Source of the DNA: Bradyrhizobium daqingense
GTDB taxonomy: Bacteria > Pseudomonadota > Alphaproteobacteria > Rhizobiales > Xanthobacteraceae
NCBI RefSeq assembly: GCF_021044685.1
Contig: NZ_CP088014.1
Coordinates: 2,218,001 to 2,282,000 of the forward strand
Length of the DNA: 64,000 bases
Reading direction: 5' to 3'
Every line of letters starts with the position of its first letter. The first letter of the stretch is position 1. Below the pieces are notes generated by a model. It had not been told where the DNA came from and did not search any database. It saw only the letters and a list, made by a program, of their open reading frames with translations. Below are positions 44,383 to 55,968 of the stretch, one piece after another. Made by a program: the position numbers and the translations under genes.

Positions 44383-44562
44383 ATGGACGTCGGCAAATTC
44401 TTGTGGGGAGTCGTTCTCGCAATCTTATTCCTGCATTTTGCCGTTGCTTTCATGAGGAAGGCCGTTCGAGCGAAGGAAGTGAGGTACAACTGGCCGGTTG
44501 TCTTGCTCTCGTTCTCGACGATCGGCTTGGGCATCTTTCTGGTCTTTTTCCGCCAGCTCTGA
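44383..44562 (+). CDS. Small two-TM hypothetical protein
   Basis: 59 residues: MDVGKFLWGVVLAILFLHFAV, a basic loop (RKAVRAKEVRYNW), then PVVLLSFSTIGLGIFLVFF. Two TM helices with a positive cytosolic loop. TGAGGGGATGCG precedes the ATG as ribosome site. Its base composition is AT-richer than most neighbours. No family recognised. Confidence 0.6.
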   Translation: MDVGKFLWGVVLAILFLHFAVAFMRKAVRAKEVRYNWPVVLLSFSTIGLGIFLVFFRQL

Positions 44563-44655
44563 GCCGATCGCCGCCTCTCAGCAGGGTGATTCACGTCACA
44601 TCACGCCAGCCCCGGCGCCGCTAACGTCATCTCGAAGTCATCAGGGAGACGTGTC

Positions 44656-45042
44656 ATGGCCGCCATCGCCACCGCCAGAAAGTTCCGCCTGCACAACGCG
44701 CTCGAAGGCCTCGTCCTGACCGCAACCCTCCAGAGCTTCCCGACCTTCGCCCTCGCCGCCTTCCTGCTCAAGCTCTGCGGCGACCACGACCTCTCCGGCG
44801 ACCCCGGCGTCGCCATCTTCGTCGCCATCGCCTCGTTCACCCACGCGCTACTCGCGGTGACCCTGGGCCCGAGCTTCCCCACCTTGTTCAAGACCGTCTA
44901 CGAGCCAAAGTTCTTCGAGGCCCATCTGTCGCTCTCCGAGAAGATCACGGCCTGGCGCACCCAGCCCGTCGCCTCGCTGCAACTGGTGACGATCGTGCTG
45001 CTGCTGTCGGTGATGGCGGTGGTGGCGGCGAGCGTGGGGTGA
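44656..45042 (+). CDS. Hypothetical multi-TM membrane protein
   Basis: 128 residues with three hydrophobic segments (about 18-40, 52-72, 107-127) and a conserved-looking LGPSFPTLFKTVYEPKFFEAHLSLSEKITAWR loop between the second and third. A GGGAGACGTGTC leader precedes the ATG. No known family. Its stop lies 4 nt from the stop of the convergent nuclease-like gene. Confidence 0.6.
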   Translation: MAAIATARKFRLHNALEGLVLTATLQSFPTFALAAFLLKLCGDHDLSGDPGVAIFVAIASFTHALLAVTLGPSFPTLFKTVYEPKFFEAHLSLSEKITAWRTQPVASLQLVTIVLLLSVMAVVAASVG

Positions 45043-45046
45043 GCCT

Positions 45047-46273
45047 CTACTCAGTACTCTCGGCACTGTATCGCGAGACGCGTGATGTTAGGTCGTAAGC
45101 CGGGCCACCGGTGTGTATTTCATTACGGACATAGACACTCTCGGATCGGGTCGCTTGTACGTTGAGCCCGTCCGCACTCAATCGTAGTCGGACAATATGG
45201 TTTCGATTGGAACTCTTAAAGAGATTATGTCCAAAGACGTCCAACGACCGATGGCCGAGCCGAGTCTCTGCCAAGAGCCCTCGAAATTCACTCTCACCAA
45301 TTCCGAGGAAATTGCCCCATAGGACTGCTGGACGCTGCTTAGAGAATTGGTCGCTTGCCTTCTTTAGGCGAGAAAAGATCGAAGTCACAGGATGTGATCT
45401 TTGTTCGCTCCCAACGACTCCCATGACAGCGTGATTTCGCGATAACATCGTCATGAAATGCAGATTGTGTTCCGCAAATTGGTTGGCGATGTTGTCCACA
45501 ACGTCTGAATGCTTTCCCTCCTTAAGCCAAGCGTCCCATTCCGGTCGTCTTTCGAACCTCAATGAATAGCGCGTATCGCGCTGCTCGGTCGGCGCTTGCA
45601 AAAGAAACTTAGCAACGATCTTCTCCAGCTCTTGCTCGGAAAGAAGGGGCCTCGCTGGAAATATGAGCCTTAGAATGCCACTTTCTCTGAAACTGGGCTC
45701 AGCTAAAACCGCTTTCCTTATTGCACGAAAGACATAGACACTGTCTTCAACCGAAACCGGAGTGCCAATACTTTCTGCGAAGGTTTTGCATTCCAGTTCA
45801 AATTCGCGGTTGTTGCCCCGAATCAGAAAATCAAATCGATCCATCTTATTGCCGTCGCCGGGAGTAACAGTGTATCCTGCGGACTTGTAGTGTACGAACG
45901 CGCGCATTTCGTGCTCAAGCTCGCGAATGTCCCGGTCAGGGTCCAGTGACTCAAGTATGCGAGATCGCAATCTTGCCCGCTCATCGTGTGATAGCGGAGT
46001 TACAAATTCCTTGAGCGCCGCAACAAGAGAAATTGCACGAGTAGTATTGGGTTCGCCGATGTCTATTCGGCCAAATGTTCGGTTTCTTTTCGCGAGACGC
46101 TTGTATGTCGAATGAAAATAGTATCGTCGATCTAAGCTGGGGACACTCATCCCAATGTCCTTCAGCTTCATCTCGACGCGCTCTATGCGTTTCTGAATCT
46201 CACGAAATCCGATAAAGCCATTGAACCAAGTAATGAGGCTGGGTATTTGCGCGGTGTAGAACGAGATTGGCAA
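45047..46273 (-). CDS. AT-rich orphan gene with a PD-(D/E)XK nuclease-like motif
   Basis: 408 residues. N terminus: amphipathic segment then a coiled-coil-like helix (FREIQKRIERVEMKLKDIG). At about residues 120-163 a helix with Glu (ELEHEMRAFVHYKSAGYTV) is followed by Asp148 (RFDFLIRGN) and E161-C-K163 (FELECKTF): the arrangement of a PD-(D/E)XK nuclease core. The rest is helix/strand mixed with no recognised domain. Base composition is much more AT-rich than the neighbours. Start: TTG at 46273, 6 nt after the uvrB stop, with a GAGGTGAG site; an ATG at 46171 is the alternative. Confidence 0.65.
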   Translation of the reverse strand: MPISFYTAQIPSLITWFNGFIGFREIQKRIERVEMKLKDIGMSVPSLDRRYYFHSTYKRLAKRNRTFGRIDIGEPNTTRAISLVAALKEFVTPLSHDERARLRSRILESLDPDRDIRELEHEMRAFVHYKSAGYTVTPGDGNKMDRFDFLIRGNNREFELECKTFAESIGTPVSVEDSVYVFRAIRKAVLAEPSFRESGILRLIFPARPLLSEQELEKIVAKFLLQAPTEQRDTRYSLRFERRPEWDAWLKEGKHSDVVDNIANQFAEHNLHFMTMLSRNHAVMGVVGSEQRSHPVTSIFSRLKKASDQFSKQRPAVLWGNFLGIGESEFRGLLAETRLGHRSLDVFGHNLFKSSNRNHIVRLRLSADGLNVQATRSESVYVRNEIHTGGPAYDLTSRVSRYSAESTE

Positions 46274-46279
46274 GCTAAC

Positions 46280-49252
<2,973 letters not shown>

Positions 49253-49345
49253 GAGGCGAATATGGGACGAGTCCGCCCCGCAATAAAGGGCGAATGCCCC
49301 TCGTGATGCAGACTGCTGACAGCAGGTTGGCAGCAGTCCCGGAGC

Positions 49346-49573
49346 TCACGCCGCCGGCGACGGACCCTCACCGTCCTCGGCCGTAACATTCGGCTCGAGG
49401 ATGTCGAGATGGATGCTGCCGCAATCGGTGCAGCGCATGGTCCAGTACTCGCATCCGGCGCGACCGCCGATGACACGAAGCACCGTGAGATCGCCGTCGC
49501 ATTCCGGACAGTTGGACAGCACGGCGCGGCTATAGATCCGCGGCCGCGCTCCGTCGATTTCGATGATTGACAT
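49346..49573 (-). CDS. Small zinc-ribbon protein
   Basis: 75 residues. Two CxxC pairs (NCPECDGDL and RCTDCGSIHLDIL) separated by about 25 residues form a zinc ribbon. The first 20 residues (MSIIEIDGARPRIYSRAVLS) and the acidic tail are not distinctive. No named family. It ends 94 nt before uvrB on the same strand. A neighbouring small protein gene begins 276 nt upstream, same strand. Confidence 0.7.
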   Translation of the reverse strand: MSIIEIDGARPRIYSRAVLSNCPECDGDLTVLRVIGGRAGCEYWTMRCTDCGSIHLDILEPNVTAEDGEGPSPAA

Positions 49574-49624
49574 GACCGGTTCCCCCTTGCGCCGCCCGTC
49601 TTGGTCTGCTGGCCGACCGTTCGC

Positions 49625-49849
49625 CTATTCGTCGTCGCCCTCGGCCCGCCGGCGGAAGCGATCGATGTGGTGCTTGGCGTCGGCAATCGCGGCGTCGCGA
49701 TCGGGCCAGGCGAAGCCGACCTCCATGGCTGGAAACAGCACGCCGTCGATGGCCACCGGGCTGAAATCCGCACGCCGGATGCGGGCGTGCCACAGGCCTT
49801 TGCCAGCTTCGAAGGATTCGATGTCAAAGCCGTCGTAGATGGTCGTCAT
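49625..49849 (-). CDS. Small hypothetical protein
   Basis: 74 residues: MTTIYDGFDIESFEAGKGLWHARIRRAD, then PVAIDGVLFPAMEVGFAWPDRDAAIADAKHHIDRF. A short beta-strand domain plus a C-terminal amphipathic helix, similar to small hypothetical proteins of Bradyrhizobium that handle no known substrate. Start: ATG with upstream GAATGAC, no strong SD. Confidence 0.6.
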   Translation of the reverse strand: MTTIYDGFDIESFEAGKGLWHARIRRADFSPVAIDGVLFPAMEVGFAWPDRDAAIADAKHHIDRFRRRAEGDDE

Positions 49850-49959
49850 TCTTGTCGGTCCCACGTTTCTTTTCGGAGGGTCAGGGGACCACATTTGCGG
49901 CCTTCAGCATGTGAAGCGGTTCACAAGTGGCCGGCTTTTTCACCCGATCGGGTGACAGG

Positions 49960-50883
49960 TCAGTTCCGCGCGGCGGTGCGGCCGATCCGCTTCACCGGCC
50001 GGGCAGCAGGTTCCGATGCCGCGCGCATGATCCAGCGGCGAAACGCGGCAAAGTCGCGCTGCTCGGTCTGAAAGCCGCGATAGAGCAGGTACCAGCGCAT
50101 GCCCTTGGGCACCGAGAGATCGAACGGCGCGACCAGCCGGCCGGCGGCGAGGTCGTCGTCGATATAGGGCCGGATGCCCATGGCGATGCCGAGCCCGTCG
50201 GCGGCAGCCTGCAACGCCTGGCCATAGAATTGGAACTCCGGCCCGCGCGCATTGATGCGGGCGAGGTTTGCCGCCTTCAGCCAGATCGGCCAGTCCTCCG
50301 GCGAATGCGCGACGCGGATCAGGCTCGGTCCCCTGAGATCCGCCGGCCGCTTCAATCCGCTCGCAAGGCGCGGCACGCAGACCGGGGTGAGGTCGCCGGC
50401 GAACAGCGGCTCGGCGACGAGACCGGGCCAGTCGCCGGTGCCGAGCTTGATGCCGCAACTCCAGTCCTCGCCGAACGGCACCGAGGCGCCGCCGGTAGTG
50501 AAGCGCACCTCGATGTCCGGCTCCTCGCTGCGAAACTCCGACAGGCGCGGGATCAGCCAGCGCATCGCGAAGGTGTGGCCGACGCCGATGGTGAGCACGC
50601 GCAGGCTGGAGGGCGCCGTCACCTGCGCGGTGAGGCTCGCCAGCGCATCGAAGATCGGCGTCAGCCCGCTCTGATAGGCGCGGCCGGCCTGTGTCAGCAC
50701 CAAGCGGTTGGCCTTGCGCTCGAACAGCGCGAGGCCGAGCCGCTGCTCGAGCAGATTCACCATGCGGCTGACCGCGGCGGCCGACACGTTGAGCTCGAGT
50801 CCGGCCGCAGCAAAGCTGCCGGTCCGCGCCGCCGCCTCGAATGCCTTGATGCCGTTGAGAAACAGCAGCCGCCGCAAATGCAA
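49960..50883 (-). CDS. LysR-family transcriptional regulator (GcvA-like)
   Basis: 307 residues. The N-terminal HTH reads FEAAARTGSFAAAGLELNVSAAAVSRMVNLLEQRLGLALFER; the C-terminal half is a periplasmic-binding-type effector domain (TIGVGHTFAMRWLIPRLSEF). The start is a TTG at 50883 or the TTG two codons later (50877), which has a better spaced AGGGG. It lies divergent from the TauE/SafE permease, with 115 bp between, so it probably controls that exporter. Confidence 0.88.
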   Translation of the reverse strand: MHLRRLLFLNGIKAFEAAARTGSFAAAGLELNVSAAAVSRMVNLLEQRLGLALFERKANRLVLTQAGRAYQSGLTPIFDALASLTAQVTAPSSLRVLTIGVGHTFAMRWLIPRLSEFRSEEPDIEVRFTTGGASVPFGEDWSCGIKLGTGDWPGLVAEPLFAGDLTPVCVPRLASGLKRPADLRGPSLIRVAHSPEDWPIWLKAANLARINARGPEFQFYGQALQAAADGLGIAMGIRPYIDDDLAAGRLVAPFDLSVPKGMRWYLLYRGFQTEQRDFAAFRRWIMRAASEPAARPVKRIGRTAARN

Positions 50884-50998
50884 GACCCCTATTCAGCACC
50901 CTCAGGAAAGCTGATGCCAGGCCAAGATAACTCGGTTTGCGAAGGCAGAGCAAGCAAGGCAGGTTCACCTCCGACAATCCCCGACAGGAGACCCCGTC

Positions 50999-51778
50999 GT
51001 GACGCCCATCATGATCGTTGCCCTCGGATTGCTGATGGTCGCCACCGCGTTCCTGTCGGGGCTGTTCGGCATGGCGGGCGGGCTGATCCTGATCGGCGTG
51101 CTTCTAGCGTTGATGCCGCTACCGACCGCCATGGTGCTGCATGCGATCACGCAGATGGCCTCCAACGGATGGCGCGCGTTGCTGTGGCGCTCGCATATCC
51201 GCTGGCGGCCGGTCGCGAATTATCTGGTCGGCTGCGCCATCGCGCTCGCGGCGTGGTCGTTGACCCGCTACGTGCCGGACAAGCCGATGGCGCTGCTCAT
51301 GCTGGGGGCCACGCCGTTCATGGCGCGTCTGTTGCCGACGAACATCAAGCCGGACCCCGACCGTCTCTGGCAGGGCACGGTCTATGGCACGATCTGCATG
51401 GGCTTGATGCTGATGACCGGCGTCTCCGGTCCGCTGCTCGATACCTTCTTCCTCGGCGGCGATTTCGGCCGGCGCGAGAAGGTGGCGACGAAAGCGATGT
51501 GCCAGCTCGTCAGCCATTTCACCAAGCTCGTCTATTTCGGCGGCATCATCGACCAGGCGGCGAGCCTCGACCCCGTGCTCGCTGCCGTTGCGATCATAGC
51601 CTCGATGCTCGGCACCACGCTGGCGCGGCGCATCCTGGAAGCCATGACCGACCAGCAATTCGTGGCGTGGTCCAACAAGCTCATCACCACCATCGCCTGC
51701 TACTACATCGCCTATGGCGGCTGGCTGCTGCTTCGTGCGCCGGTTCTGGCCGCCTTCGACAGGGGAGGTTTGCCATGA
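50999..51778 (+). CDS. Sulfite exporter TauE/SafE family permease
   Basis: 259 residues, six to eight hydrophobic helices. The N-terminal GLFGMAGGLILIGVLLALMPLP and the repeat-like TGVSGPLLDTFFLGG fit the TSUP family (two homologous halves). The GTG start is supported by AGGAG 8 nt upstream. The substrate could be sulfite, sulfoacetate or another small anion. It is divergently placed with the LysR gene. Confidence 0.85.
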   Translation: MTPIMIVALGLLMVATAFLSGLFGMAGGLILIGVLLALMPLPTAMVLHAITQMASNGWRALLWRSHIRWRPVANYLVGCAIALAAWSLTRYVPDKPMALLMLGATPFMARLLPTNIKPDPDRLWQGTVYGTICMGLMLMTGVSGPLLDTFFLGGDFGRREKVATKAMCQLVSHFTKLVYFGGIIDQAASLDPVLAAVAIIASMLGTTLARRILEAMTDQQFVAWSNKLITTIACYYIAYGGWLLLRAPVLAAFDRGGLP

Positions 51779-51797
51779 GCGAGACGGCCGACCACAT

Positions 51798-51887
51798 CGT
51801 CATTGCGAGCGTAAGCGAAGCAATCCAGAATGGTCTCTGCGGCGGCAGTCTGGATTGCTTCGTCGCAAGAGCTCCTCGCAATGACGG
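51798..51887. repeat. Intergenic inverted repeat, family E
   Basis: CGTCATTGCGAGCGTAAGCG...GCAATCCAGA and the inverted arm TCTGGATTGCTTCGTCGC...CTCGCAATGACGG. It lies between the permease gene and the GST gene on the same strand. Only this copy is seen in the window; the type is widespread in rhizobia. Confidence 0.8.
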
Positions 51888-51907
51888 AGCATGAGGAGCC
51901 CGCAAGC

Positions 51908-52606
51908 ATGTCACTCAAACTCTACGAACTCGTCGGCACCGACGCCGCGCGCCCGTTCAGCCCGTATTGCTGGCGCACGCGGATGGCGCTGGCGCATAAG
52001 GGGCTGTCGGCGCAATCGCTGCCCTGGCGCTTCACCGAGAAGAGCGCGATCGCGCCACACGGCTCCGAGAAAGTCCCCGTGCTGTTGCATCATGACAGGC
52101 CCGTGGTCGATTCCTGGACCATCGCAACCTACCTCGAAGACAATTTCCCGGATCGTCCGTCGCTGTTCGGCGGCGAGGGCGGCCGCGCCATGGCGCGCAT
52201 GGTCAACGCCTTCGGCGACATCGTCATCGTCGGCGGCATCTTTCCGCTGATCGTCGCCGACATCCCGAACAATCTCGCCGAGGCCGACGCCGCCTATTTC
52301 AGAAAATCGCGCGAGGCGCGCTTCGGCGGCAAGAGCCTGGAACAGGTCATGGCAGGCCGCGACAGCGGCGTCGTCGCATTTCGCAAGTCGCTCGAAGTGA
52401 TGCGGCAGACCTTGAAGAAACAGCCCTATCTCAGTGGTAGCACGCCGAACTACGCCGACTACATCGTGTTCGGCGGCTTCCAATGGGCGCGCGTGGTGAG
52501 CCCGTTCAGGCTGCTCGAAGCGGACGATCCGATCTATGCGTGGCGCGAGAAGCTGCTCGATGCATTCGACGGCATGGCGCGGACATCGCCGGGGCATGAG
52601 GTGTAG
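51908..52606 (+). CDS. Glutathione S-transferase family protein 1
   Basis: 232 residues. The N-terminal thioredoxin-like domain has SPYCWRTRMALAHKGL and KVPVLLHHDRPVVDSWTIATYLED (VPV and the DS glutathione-binding motif); the C-terminal all-helical domain is at about 90-230. The start was chosen at MSLKLYELVG, because the upstream frame runs through the family E repeat. The substrate is not inferable. Confidence 0.85.
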   Translation: MSLKLYELVGTDAARPFSPYCWRTRMALAHKGLSAQSLPWRFTEKSAIAPHGSEKVPVLLHHDRPVVDSWTIATYLEDNFPDRPSLFGGEGGRAMARMVNAFGDIVIVGGIFPLIVADIPNNLAEADAAYFRKSREARFGGKSLEQVMAGRDSGVVAFRKSLEVMRQTLKKQPYLSGSTPNYADYIVFGGFQWARVVSPFRLLEADDPIYAWREKLLDAFDGMARTSPGHEV

Positions 52607-52626
52607 CCCACGCTGTCTCTCCACGG

Positions 52627-52753
52627 GTCGTTCCGGCGAAGGCCGGGACCCATACCGCGTGATCTCCCGGTCGCAGCCGGTAGGCGTACCGAACGCCAAA
52701 TCTTCGCCAAACATCTCCCTGTGGTTATGGGTCCCGGCCTTCGCCGGGACGAC
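52627..52753. repeat. Intergenic inverted repeat, family F (copy 2)
   Basis: GTCGTTCCGGCGAAGGCCGG...GACCCATACC and the opposite arm GGTTATGGGTCCCGGCCTTC...CCGGGACGAC. It lies between the GST gene and the convergent CWC gene, and resembles copy 1 in overall plan while the inner palindrome differs (GGCGAAGGCC type). Confidence 0.8.
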
Positions 52754-52779
52754 ACCGAGAGTGCAGCACGCTCTCGCGT

Positions 52780-52977
52780 CTAACGCGCAGCCTCCGCCGC
52801 GGCCTTCCGCAAGCAGTCCCGGCACAGGCAATCCTCGCCTTCCACCGGCATAGGCAGTTTTGCCGTCTCCTCTGCGCACCAGCACGTGCCCGAGAGATCG
52901 CAGCCGAACGCAGTGCCGCAGCGAGAGCAGGTGAGGCGGCGGGGTTCCGGCAGCGAGGATTCTTTCGCAATTGTCAT
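52780..52977 (-). CDS. Cysteine-rich CWC family protein
   Basis: 65 residues. The Cys pattern LTCSRCGTAFGCDLSG-TCWCAEE ... CLCRDCLRK, with the CWC motif, is that of the cysteine-rich CWC family, which probably binds zinc or iron. No further domain. It is divergent from the DUF1800 gene (about 115 bp apart). The function is unknown. Confidence 0.85.
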   Translation of the reverse strand: MTIAKESSLPEPRRLTCSRCGTAFGCDLSGTCWCAEETAKLPMPVEGEDCLCRDCLRKAAAEAAR

Positions 52978-53091
52978 GATTTACGTCGAAGCTTCGCCGT
53001 CATTTTCATGTCGGGTTCATTTGTCCCTGCGGTATATTAGGTGCTGCGCACGCATCAGGAAAGCGGCTCCCAACGCGCGAAGGACAGATCG

Positions 53092-54669
53092 ATGGCCCGC
53101 GATTCGCAAGCTGCTCTGGTTGCGCTCAACCGCTTCGGCTTCGGCGCGCGCGGCGGCGCCTCCGGCGATCTCATCAATGCGGCCTCCGATCCGCGCGGTT
53201 TCGTGAAGGCGGAGCTCACGCGTCCGAGCGGCGTGCTGCTGGAAGCGCCGGGCCTGCAATCGACGCCACAGCTGGGGCAGGCCGTGTTCGCCTATCAGGA
53301 TCAGGTCAGGCAGGCGCGCGAGGCTGCCAAGGAAACTGCCAAGGAAACCGCCAAGGCCGCCGCGCCGGCTGAGACGCCGCTACCCGCGCCTGCCGATCAG
53401 AAGCCCGCCCTGCGCCGCAATCTCTCGCTCAACGCAGCGGCGGAGATTTCCGGCCAGATGGCCGATGCAAAGCCTGCCGAGACCACCGTCAAGCCCGAGA
53501 CCATGCAGCCCAACGTGACTGCGCCGCAATCCGCCAAGCCCGCACCGCAGCCGCTCAACGTCATCCAAAAGACCTTTCGGGCCGAGGCGCTGGCGCGGCT
53601 GCAGCGCGCGACGCTGGCCGAGTGCGGCTTCACCGAACGGCTCGTCGTGTTCTGGTCCAACCATTTCTGCATCTCCGCCAGCAAGGGCGAGCTGGCGCGG
53701 ATCTGGGCCGGCGCTTTCGAGCGCGAGGCGATCCGGCCGCATGTTCTCGGGCGCTTCGCCGACATGTTGAAGGCGGTGGAGCAGCATCCGGCCATGCTGT
53801 TCTTCCTCGACAACCAGCAATCGCTCGGTCCCGACTCGCGCGCGGGACAAAACCGCAAGCGCGGACTGAACGAGAATCTCGCCCGCGAGATCTTGGAGCT
53901 GCATACGCTCGGCGTCGGCGGCGGCTATACGCAGGATGACGTCACCTCGCTCGCGCGCATCATCACCGGCTGGACCTTCGCTGGACGGCAGGGGCAGCTC
54001 GGCCCACCCGGCTCCTTCGTGTTCAACGCCAATGCGCATCAGCCGGGGTCGCAGATCCTGCTCGGCAAGATCTATGAGCCGGCCGGCCTCGCACGGGGCG
54101 AGGCCGCGCTCGCCGACATCGCGCGCCATCCCTCGACCGCGAATTTCATCGCCACCAAATTCGTTCGTCATTTCGTCGCCGACGATCCGCCGCCTTCGCT
54201 CGTCGCGCGCCTGCGCGATATTTTCGTCAGGACCGACGGCGATCTCAAGGCAATGGCGACCGCGCTGGTCGATTCCGAGGAAGCATGGCGCGCGCCACTG
54301 ACAAAAATGCGCTCGCCGTACGAATTCCTGGTCGCGAGCGGCCGGCTGCTCGCGCGCGTGCCGGAGGATCCGAGCCGCTATCTCAACGGCCTCAACCTGC
54401 TCGGGCAGCCGCTATGGTCGCCGGCCGGGCCCAACGGCTTTCCCGATAGCAATGCGGCCTGGGCCGCGCCCGAGGGCATGAAGCTCAGGCTCGACATCGC
54501 CGCGCAAATCGGGTCGCGGCTCGGCAGCAATATCGATCCGCTCGATCTCCTGGAGTTCGCGGCGGCGGATGCCGCCTCCATCGAAACGCGGCGGACCGTG
54601 GAGCGCGCCGAATCGCGGCAGCAGGCGCTGGCGCTGCTGCTGATGTCCCCGGAAATGCAGCGGAGATGA
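53092..54669 (+). CDS. DUF1800 family protein
   Basis: 525 residues. The N terminus ALVALNRFGFGARGG is the DUF1800 opening; the family core is at 175-450 (FTERLVVFWSNHFCIS, GLNENLAREILELHTLGVGGGYTQDDV, RIITGWTF, FIATKFVRHFVAD). Between them (about 75-165) lies an Ala/Lys/Pro-rich insertion that looks disordered. There is no signal peptide, although the partner DUF1501 carries a Tat signal. An ATGA overlap with the DUF1501 gene shows translational coupling. The role of this pair is not known. Confidence 0.9.
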   Translation: MARDSQAALVALNRFGFGARGGASGDLINAASDPRGFVKAELTRPSGVLLEAPGLQSTPQLGQAVFAYQDQVRQAREAAKETAKETAKAAAPAETPLPAPADQKPALRRNLSLNAAAEISGQMADAKPAETTVKPETMQPNVTAPQSAKPAPQPLNVIQKTFRAEALARLQRATLAECGFTERLVVFWSNHFCISASKGELARIWAGAFEREAIRPHVLGRFADMLKAVEQHPAMLFFLDNQQSLGPDSRAGQNRKRGLNENLAREILELHTLGVGGGYTQDDVTSLARIITGWTFAGRQGQLGPPGSFVFNANAHQPGSQILLGKIYEPAGLARGEAALADIARHPSTANFIATKFVRHFVADDPPPSLVARLRDIFVRTDGDLKAMATALVDSEEAWRAPLTKMRSPYEFLVASGRLLARVPEDPSRYLNGLNLLGQPLWSPAGPNGFPDSNAAWAAPEGMKLRLDIAAQIGSRLGSNIDPLDLLEFAAADAASIETRRTVERAESRQQALALLLMSPEMQRR

Positions 54670-55889
54670 CGATGATCGATTGCGTCGAGAACCGGCTCCT
54701 CACCTCGCGCCGCGGCCTCCTGCTCGGCGGCGCCTCATTCGCTGCCTGGGCCTATTTGCCGAAATTCGCGCGCGCGGCGGACGGGCGCGATCCGCGGCTG
54801 GTCGTGGTGATCCTGCGCGGCGCGCTCGATGGCCTTGCGACCGTCGCGCCGCTCGGCGATCCCGATTATGCGGGCCTGCACGGCTCGATCGCGCTCACGG
54901 CGGACGGCGCCCATCCCGCGATCATGCTCGATTCGTTCTTCGGGCTGCATCCGGCGATGCCGGAATTTGCGCGCATGTACCGCGACAAGCACGCCGCGGT
55001 CGTCCACGCGGTGGCAACGCCCTATCGCGATCGCTCGCATTTCGACGGCCAGGACGTGCTCGAAAGCGGCTATGCCGGCCCCGGCCGCGTGCAATCCGGC
55101 TGGCTCAACCGCGCGCTCGAGACGCTGCCGCGCGGCGAGCTTGTATCGAGCGGTCTTGCGGTCGGGCCGACCACGCCGCTGGTGCTGCGCGGCAACGCGC
55201 CGACGGTCGGCTGGGCGCCGGTCGCGCTGCCGCAGGCCGACGAGGACACCGCAATGCGCCTCGTCGAGCTCTACCGCCATCGCGATCCCGCGCTGGCCGC
55301 GGCCTTGTCGCAAGGCCTTCGGCTCGACAAGGCTGCTGGTGGTGACGACATGAAGCCGAAGGGCGGCAATCAGGCCGCGCAGATGCGCCAGGTCGCGCGC
55401 GGCGCCGCCAAGCTGATGGCAGCCGATGACGGCCCGCGCATTGCCGCGCTCGCCTTCGACGGCTGGGACACGCATGCCAACGAAGGCGGCCCGGTCGGGC
55501 GTCTCGCCTTCCTGCTCGGCGGTCTCGACGGTGCGCTGGCCGAATTCGAAAACGAGCTCGGCCCGCGCTGGCGCGACAGCGTCGTCGTGGTCGTCACCGA
55601 GTTCGGCCGCACCGCGCGCATCAACGGCACCGACGGCACCGATCACGGCACCGGAACGATCGCCCTGCTCGCCGGCGGTGCCGTGAAAGGCGGCCGCATC
55701 ATCGCCGACTGGCCGGGCCTCAAGCTCGCCAACCTCCATGAAGGCCGCGACCTCAAGCCGACCACCGATCTGCGCTCCGTCATCAAGGGTGTCCTGCAGG
55801 ACCAGTTCAGCCTGTCCGACCGCGTGCTGGCGGAGACGGTGTTCCCGGACAGCGCGGGAGCCCGGCCGATGAAGGGGCTGATCGTGTAA
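54666..55889 (+). CDS. DUF1501 domain-containing protein, Tat-exported
   Basis: 407 residues. The N terminus carries a Tat signal: LTSRRGLLLGGASFAAWAYLPKFARA-ADG. The DUF1501 body (related to alkaline phosphatase/sulfatase folds) has VVVILRGALDGLATVAP, GQDVLESGYAG, FDGWDTHANEGG and VVVVTEFGRTARINGTDGTDHGTG. The D-x-H and HGTG-type sites are likely metal ligands. It overlaps the DUF1800 gene by 4 nt. Export of one partner but not the other (by sequence) is unusual; DUF1800 might ride along as a complex. Confidence 0.9.
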   Translation: MTMIDCVENRLLTSRRGLLLGGASFAAWAYLPKFARAADGRDPRLVVVILRGALDGLATVAPLGDPDYAGLHGSIALTADGAHPAIMLDSFFGLHPAMPEFARMYRDKHAAVVHAVATPYRDRSHFDGQDVLESGYAGPGRVQSGWLNRALETLPRGELVSSGLAVGPTTPLVLRGNAPTVGWAPVALPQADEDTAMRLVELYRHRDPALAAALSQGLRLDKAAGGDDMKPKGGNQAAQMRQVARGAAKLMAADDGPRIAALAFDGWDTHANEGGPVGRLAFLLGGLDGALAEFENELGPRWRDSVVVVVTEFGRTARINGTDGTDHGTGTIALLAGGAVKGGRIIADWPGLKLANLHEGRDLKPTTDLRSVIKGVLQDQFSLSDRVLAETVFPDSAGARPMKGLIV

Positions 55890-55904
55890 GCCGTCCCTTT
55901 GGGC

Positions 55905-55934
55905 CGCGCCTTGCGGCGCATCCCGGAATGACGA
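55905..55934. repeat. Fragment of family B repeat
   Basis: GCCGCGCCTTGCGGCGCATC followed by CCGGAATGACGA, a single right-hand end of the family B unit after the DUF1501 gene. Confidence 0.5.
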
Positions 55935-55968
55935 CATGATGATCCGAGCATCAGGAGAACCATCGCCC

